14,904 nucleotides of DNA from DATCDR01 sp036510575 (GTDB lineage: Bacteria; Actinomycetota; Acidimicrobiia; Acidimicrobiales; Bog-793): positions 1 through 14,904 of the forward strand of contig DATCDR010000029.1 in the NCBI GenBank assembly GCA_036510575.1, written 5' to 3'. Of this stretch, positions 12,531 to 14,904 are shown one piece after another; within the stretch, counting starts at the first letter, position 1, and the number at the start of each line of letters is the position of its first letter. The notes beneath the pieces are model-generated. The model was not told the origin of the DNA and did no database searches. It saw nothing but the letters and a program-made list of their open reading frames with translations. The translations under genes and the position numbers were made by a program.

Positions 12531-12560
12531 AACATAGCGGAGCCGCGCCCGCTTTGTGAA
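12531..12560 (-). promoter_or_regulatory. Promoter of the decarboxylase-like gene
   Basis: On the minus strand TTCACA (12560-12555), 18 nt, TATGTT (12536-12531). The leader would be about 57 nt and end in AAAGGAAG before the ATG at 12467. It lies in the 200-nt region shared with the divergent VOC gene. Confidence 0.45.
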
Positions 12561-12629
12561 TGGCCTGGGCACGCGCCCGGGTCTGATGCGTTCTCTCTGC
12601 GAGGAGTCTGGGAGAATGGAGAGACCGTG

Positions 12630-12644
12630 CTCGGTACTTCCGAG
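12630..12644 (+). promoter_or_regulatory. Small inverted repeat before the VOC gene
   Basis: CTCGG-TACTT-CCGAG, a 5-bp inverted repeat ending 23 nt before the ATG at 12668. It could be an operator or a leader hairpin. A clear promoter for the VOC gene was not found. Confidence 0.2.
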
Positions 12645-12667
12645 TGGGAACGGAACCGGGGGGAATC

Positions 12668-13189
12668 ATGATCAGTCGGCTCGGCCACGTAGGGATCCAC
12701 GTTCGAGATCTCGAGACGTCGAAACGTTTCTACTCCGAGCTGCTCGGGCTCACGGTCACCGATGAGGACCAGGCGATGGAGATGGTGTTCTTGTCGGCGC
12801 GACCAGAGGTGGAGCATCACGAGCTGCTGCTTTGCGGCGGACGTGACGCGCCACTCGAAGAGAAGATGGTCCAGCAGATCTCCTTTCGCTGCGACACGCT
12901 CGAGGACGTGGTCGAGCACTACCAGCGCCTGACGGCCGCGAACGTCGAGATCGACATGGTGGTCTCACACGGGAATGCGATTGGCGTCTACTTCTACGAC
13001 CCTGACCACAACCGCTGCGAGGTCTATTGGAACACCGGCCTGCTTGCTCGACAGCCCTACCTCGAAGGGGTCGACCTCACGCGGCCTGTCGCAGAGATCA
13101 TTTCGCTCGTCGAAGCGTCCGTTAGCCGTTATGGCGAGGATGGCATCGTCGACGCAGACTTCGCTGCCAGGCAGGCGCTGCCGACTTGA
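12668..13189 (+). CDS. VOC superfamily protein (extradiol dioxygenase/glyoxalase fold)
   Basis: 173 residues, one pair of beta-alpha-beta-beta-beta modules of the vicinal oxygen chelate superfamily. The N-terminal module starts L-G-H-V-G-I-H-V-R-D-L-E-T-S-K-R-F-Y (5-22) with metal ligand His7. Probable further ligands are His50 or His51 (E-H-H-E-L-L-L) and Glu118 in D-P-D-H-N-R-C-E-V-Y-W, the sequence seen in catechol-2,3-dioxygenase-like proteins (dPdGn-x-x-E-l-y). The region after 120 is a helical C-terminal extension. Possible roles are ring cleavage, epimerisation or lyase activity. ATG at 12668 has GGGGGGA 4 nt upstream; a GTG at 12644 in the same frame is not supported. Divergent from the decarboxylase-like gene and convergent with the permease gene. 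Confidence 0.88.
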   Translation: MISRLGHVGIHVRDLETSKRFYSELLGLTVTDEDQAMEMVFLSARPEVEHHELLLCGGRDAPLEEKMVQQISFRCDTLEDVVEHYQRLTAANVEIDMVVSHGNAIGVYFYDPDHNRCEVYWNTGLLARQPYLEGVDLTRPVAEIISLVEASVSRYGEDGIVDADFAARQALPT

Positions 13190-13203
13190 GCCGCTTGGGC
13201 TCA
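13187..13203. terminator. Short hairpin formed by the two convergent stop codons
   Basis: TGAGCC (13187-13192) and GGCTCA (13198-13203) are exact reverse complements with a 5-nt loop. The left arm begins with the TGA of the VOC gene and the right arm ends with the TGA (reverse strand) of the permease gene. A 6-bp stem without T-tracts, so a weak bidirectional terminator at best. Confidence 0.35.
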
Positions 13204-13950
13204 GTACGTGTCAAGCCCGAGATGTACCGCCACACCGAGACCGGCGCAGGCGATGAGGTAGCGAAGTGGTCGAGTCGGAGCGCGCCGCACAACCACTGGG
13301 CCGAGTCGGCCGCCGACGAAAAACCCGATGGCGAGTGGCACAGCGTCGGCCCAGCGCACCGTGGAAAAGAGAATGAAAGCGATAGCGGCGATGCCGTTCG
13401 CGCCGCCGAGCAGCAAGTTTTTCATAGCGTTGCTGCGCGCGAGCGACTCCCCGGTGCAAAACATCAGTACCGCCAGCATCAAAACGCCTGCAGCGGCTCC
13501 GAAGTAGCCGCCGTAGATGCCAATAACGAATATCCAGACCGTGAGCACCCAGCCCGGCGTATGTGGCGAGGCGACCGTCGTGCTCGCCGGGTTTCGCCGT
13601 ATCAAGACGCCCAGTGCGGCGACTCCGATGAGCACAGGGACGACGAGGGTGAAGGACTTTGACGGCAGCGCGAGCAGTAACAAGCTGCCGGTGATGCCGC
13701 CGGCGATCGCAGTAGGGGCAAGCCATTTGATGTGGCCCATTCGATCGCGAAGCTCCGTTTTGGATCCGAGGATCGATCCCGCACTGGTAAAGACCAGGGC
13801 CACGGTGTTCGTCACGTTCGCGCTCACCGGCGACAGGCCGACAGCGAGCAGCGCGGGGTAGCTGACGAGTGAGGCGAGGCCGGCCATGCTCCCAACGAGC
13901 CCGCCACCGAATCCGGCAAAAGTGAGCCAGATCGGATCGAGGTTATGCAT
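13201..13950 (-). CDS. TauE/SafE (TSUP) family permease
   Basis: 249 residues with about 8 hydrophobic segments (near 8-25, 30-60 as two, 75-95, 98-117, 133-165, 178-195, 203-221, 230-247) in two homologous halves. The family motif is visible in both: G-F-G-G-G-L-V-G-S-M-A-G-L (13-25) and G-I-Y-G-G-Y-F-G-A-A-A-G-V (143-155). T-N-T-V-A-L-V (47-53) and S-N-A-M-K-N-L-L (173-180) are the other conserved stretches. TSUP proteins are thought to move sulfite, sulfoacetate, taurine products or other organic anions across the cytoplasmic membrane. Here no sulfur gene adjoins it, so an anion linked to the neighbouring catabolic genes is possible. ATG at 13950 follows a GC-rich leader with GGCGGGG about 5-10 nt upstream. 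Confidence 0.9.
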   Translation of the reverse strand: MHNLDPIWLTFAGFGGGLVGSMAGLASLVSYPALLAVGLSPVSANVTNTVALVFTSAGSILGSKTELRDRMGHIKWLAPTAIAGGITGSLLLLALPSKSFTLVVPVLIGVAALGVLIRRNPASTTVASPHTPGWVLTVWIFVIGIYGGYFGAAAGVLMLAVLMFCTGESLARSNAMKNLLLGGANGIAAIAFILFSTVRWADAVPLAIGFFVGGRLGPVVVRRAPTRPLRYLIACAGLGVAVHLGLDTY

Positions 13951-13962
13951 GGGGCCCCGCCG

Positions 13963-13974
13963 GCCCGATCGGGC
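13963..13974. promoter_or_regulatory. 12-bp palindrome upstream of the permease gene
   Basis: GCCCGATCGGGC is a perfect palindrome 12 nt upstream of the permease ATG, next to a second palindrome GGGGCCCC (13951-13958). Either an operator or an mRNA hairpin covering the ribosome site. In the rest of the 190-nt gap (13951-14140) a TAAGAT (14043-14038, minus strand) is the only promoter-like element, without a good -35. Confidence 0.35.
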
Positions 13975-14140
13975 AGGTTCCCGTCGGGACGCCTCGCTGC
14001 ATGACGGTCGCTCTCCGTGTGGTCGTTGGCGGCGTTGATCTTAGGAGTGGAGCTCCCCGTGCGGCCAAGTGCAGCGCCGATTGCTTCGAGGCGCGCTGGT
14101 GGAGTCGGAAGCGAGATCCGGGTCGCGGCTGGGCAGCGCG

Positions 14141-14671
14141 CTAGGGCAATCCTCGGGCGATGGCGGCGAAGCGACCCATCGACAGTGTCGCGAGGTCGCC
14201 TGGAGCGAGCTCGATCTCGAGGCCGCGTCTGCCCCCGCTTACGTAGATCGTGGAGAATCTGTTCGCGTTCTCATCGATCACCGTCGCAAGCGGGTGCTTT
14301 TGGCCGAGCGGACTGATCCCGCCGAGCACGTAGCCGGTGCTTTTGAGAGCCGATGCAGGCTCGGCCATCCGCGCGCGCTTCGCGCCGAGGGCCGCGGCGA
14401 GCGCCCTCATGTCGAGTGTCGCGTCGACCGGCACCACCGCCACAGCGAGCGCGGTGTCGGCGCGGACGACGAGCGTCTTAAAGACCCGAGCGGGCTCGAC
14501 GCCGAGCGCGGTGGCGGCCTCTTGCCCGAATGACTCGACTGCGGGGTCGTGGTGGTAGGAAATGACCGAGTACACGGTCTTGGAACGGATCAACAGATCG
14601 AGGGCCGGGGTCGCTGCCACCCCTCCATTCTGATCACCTGGGGCCGAGTACGTGGTCGGACGCAAGCTCAT
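14141..14671 (-). CDS. ybaK: YbaK-family Cys-tRNA(Pro)/aminoacyl-tRNA deacylase
   Basis: YbaK hydrolyses Cys-tRNA(Pro) made by mistake by prolyl-tRNA synthetase. The family hallmarks are clear: A-T-P-A-L-D-L-L (19-26), Y-H-H-D-P (39-43), R-V-F-K-T-L-V-V with the catalytic Lys (Lys65), L-G-A-K-R-A-R-M-A (95-103), S-T-G-Y-V-L-G-G-I-S-P-L-G-Q-K (111-125), and I-Y-V-S-G-G-R-R-G-L-E-I-E-L (142-155). ATG at 14671 overlaps the stop of the upstream gene as ATGA, suggesting translational coupling; it gives 176 residues. An in-frame GTG at 14620 would give 159, the E. coli YbaK length, but its GGAGG lies only about 1 nt away. Cytoplasmic and very likely intact. Confidence 0.93.
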   Translation of the reverse strand: MSLRPTTYSAPGDQNGGVAATPALDLLIRSKTVYSVISYHHDPAVESFGQEAATALGVEPARVFKTLVVRADTALAVAVVPVDATLDMRALAAALGAKRARMAEPASALKSTGYVLGGISPLGQKHPLATVIDENANRFSTIYVSGGRRGLEIELAPGDLATLSMGRFAAIARGLP

Positions 14672-14904
14672 GTTCGCTCGAGCCTTCGGCGTAGTGCAGA
14701 GGCAATGACTCTCGAGAGCGCCATGGTTGCTCCGAGGAATCCCAGCGCTACGAAGATGAACGCCAGCGCGGTCCCTTGCCCAGCTGTGACGCGAAGGATC
14801 ATTCCGACTCCCACGGTGACGAGTGTGATCTCTGCGCCCTCGAGAAGCTGGCTTGGGTCCTGGTGAGTGGCGAACACGACGAGCCATGCAACGCTGAGCC
14901 CGGC
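14668..14904 (-). CDS. DUF3054-like small membrane protein, N-terminus beyond the window
   Basis: The frame is open from the right edge to a TGA at 14668, giving 78 C-terminal residues. It begins inside a membrane helix (A-G-L-S-V-A-W-L-V-V-F), then a short loop, a second helix (I-T-L-V-T-V-G-V-G-M-I-L), the conserved-looking R-V-T-A-G-Q-G-T-A-L-A-F and a third helix ending in a basic tail (R-R-R-L-E-R-T). G-M-x-L-R-x-x-x-G-Q-G-T-A-x-x-F resembles my memory of DUF3054 membrane proteins of actinobacteria; function unknown. The GTG at 14877 is therefore probably not the start. The stop overlaps the ybaK ATG (ATGA), so the two genes form an operon. Confidence 0.65.
   Translation of the reverse strand, partial: AGLSVAWLVVFATHQDPSQLLEGAEITLVTVGVGMILRVTAGQGTALAFIFVALGFLGATMALSRVIASALRRRLERT

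Noticed and set aside
12644..12667. GTG at 12644 as start of the VOC protein
   Set aside because: It adds eight residues without a ribosome site, and the GGGGGGA before ATG 12668 would lie within the coding sequence; the fold begins right after 12668.

Overview
The window looks like chromosomal DNA of a high-GC actinobacterium (GC roughly 60-65% by eye). An Acidimicrobiia-like host is my best guess, from the Thr-rich linker of the DUF3048 protein, the CHAD and DUF3054-type proteins, the frequent GTG starts, and several genes where an actinobacterial-type TANNNT -10 box lies 7-8 nt before the start codon, as expected for leaderless mRNAs. This is inference; there is no rRNA or other marker gene to settle it.

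Layout. Position 1-85 is the N-terminus of a transposase that runs off the left edge, probably of the IS1634 type, with its own promoter. Next come, on the minus strand, a secreted M15-type peptidase (230-967) and a YceI-family lipid-binding protein (1074-1658). The YceI gene is divergent from a MarR-type regulator (1748-2230), and a 14-bp inverted repeat lies between them. A minus-strand block follows: a membrane-anchored DUF3048/YerB-like protein, an unrecognised 193-residue protein, a short-chain dehydrogenase, and class II fumarase with an unusual Lys/Arg/Ala/Pro tail. Divergent from fumarase is a 14-TM drug-efflux-type MFS transporter (6758-8329). It converges on a stand-alone CHAD-domain protein (8358-9365).

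The right half (9593-13189) holds enzymes that could act together on an aromatic or lactone compound: an aldo/keto reductase, a dienelactone-hydrolase-family protein, a cytoplasmic 4,5-dihydroxyphthalate-decarboxylase-like protein and a VOC (extradiol dioxygenase/glyoxalase fold) protein. The last two are divergent from a shared 200-bp region. A TauE/SafE (TSUP) permease, a YbaK-type Cys-tRNA(Pro) deacylase and a DUF3054-like membrane protein that runs off the right edge close the window.

No tRNA, rRNA, CRISPR array, phage module or defence island was seen. Nothing here is clearly a new system. The items most worth a second look are the possible aromatic-catabolism group, the basic tail on fumarase, the missing conventional start codon of the YceI gene, the recurrent leaderless-promoter pattern, and several exact inverted or tandem repeats at gene ends.
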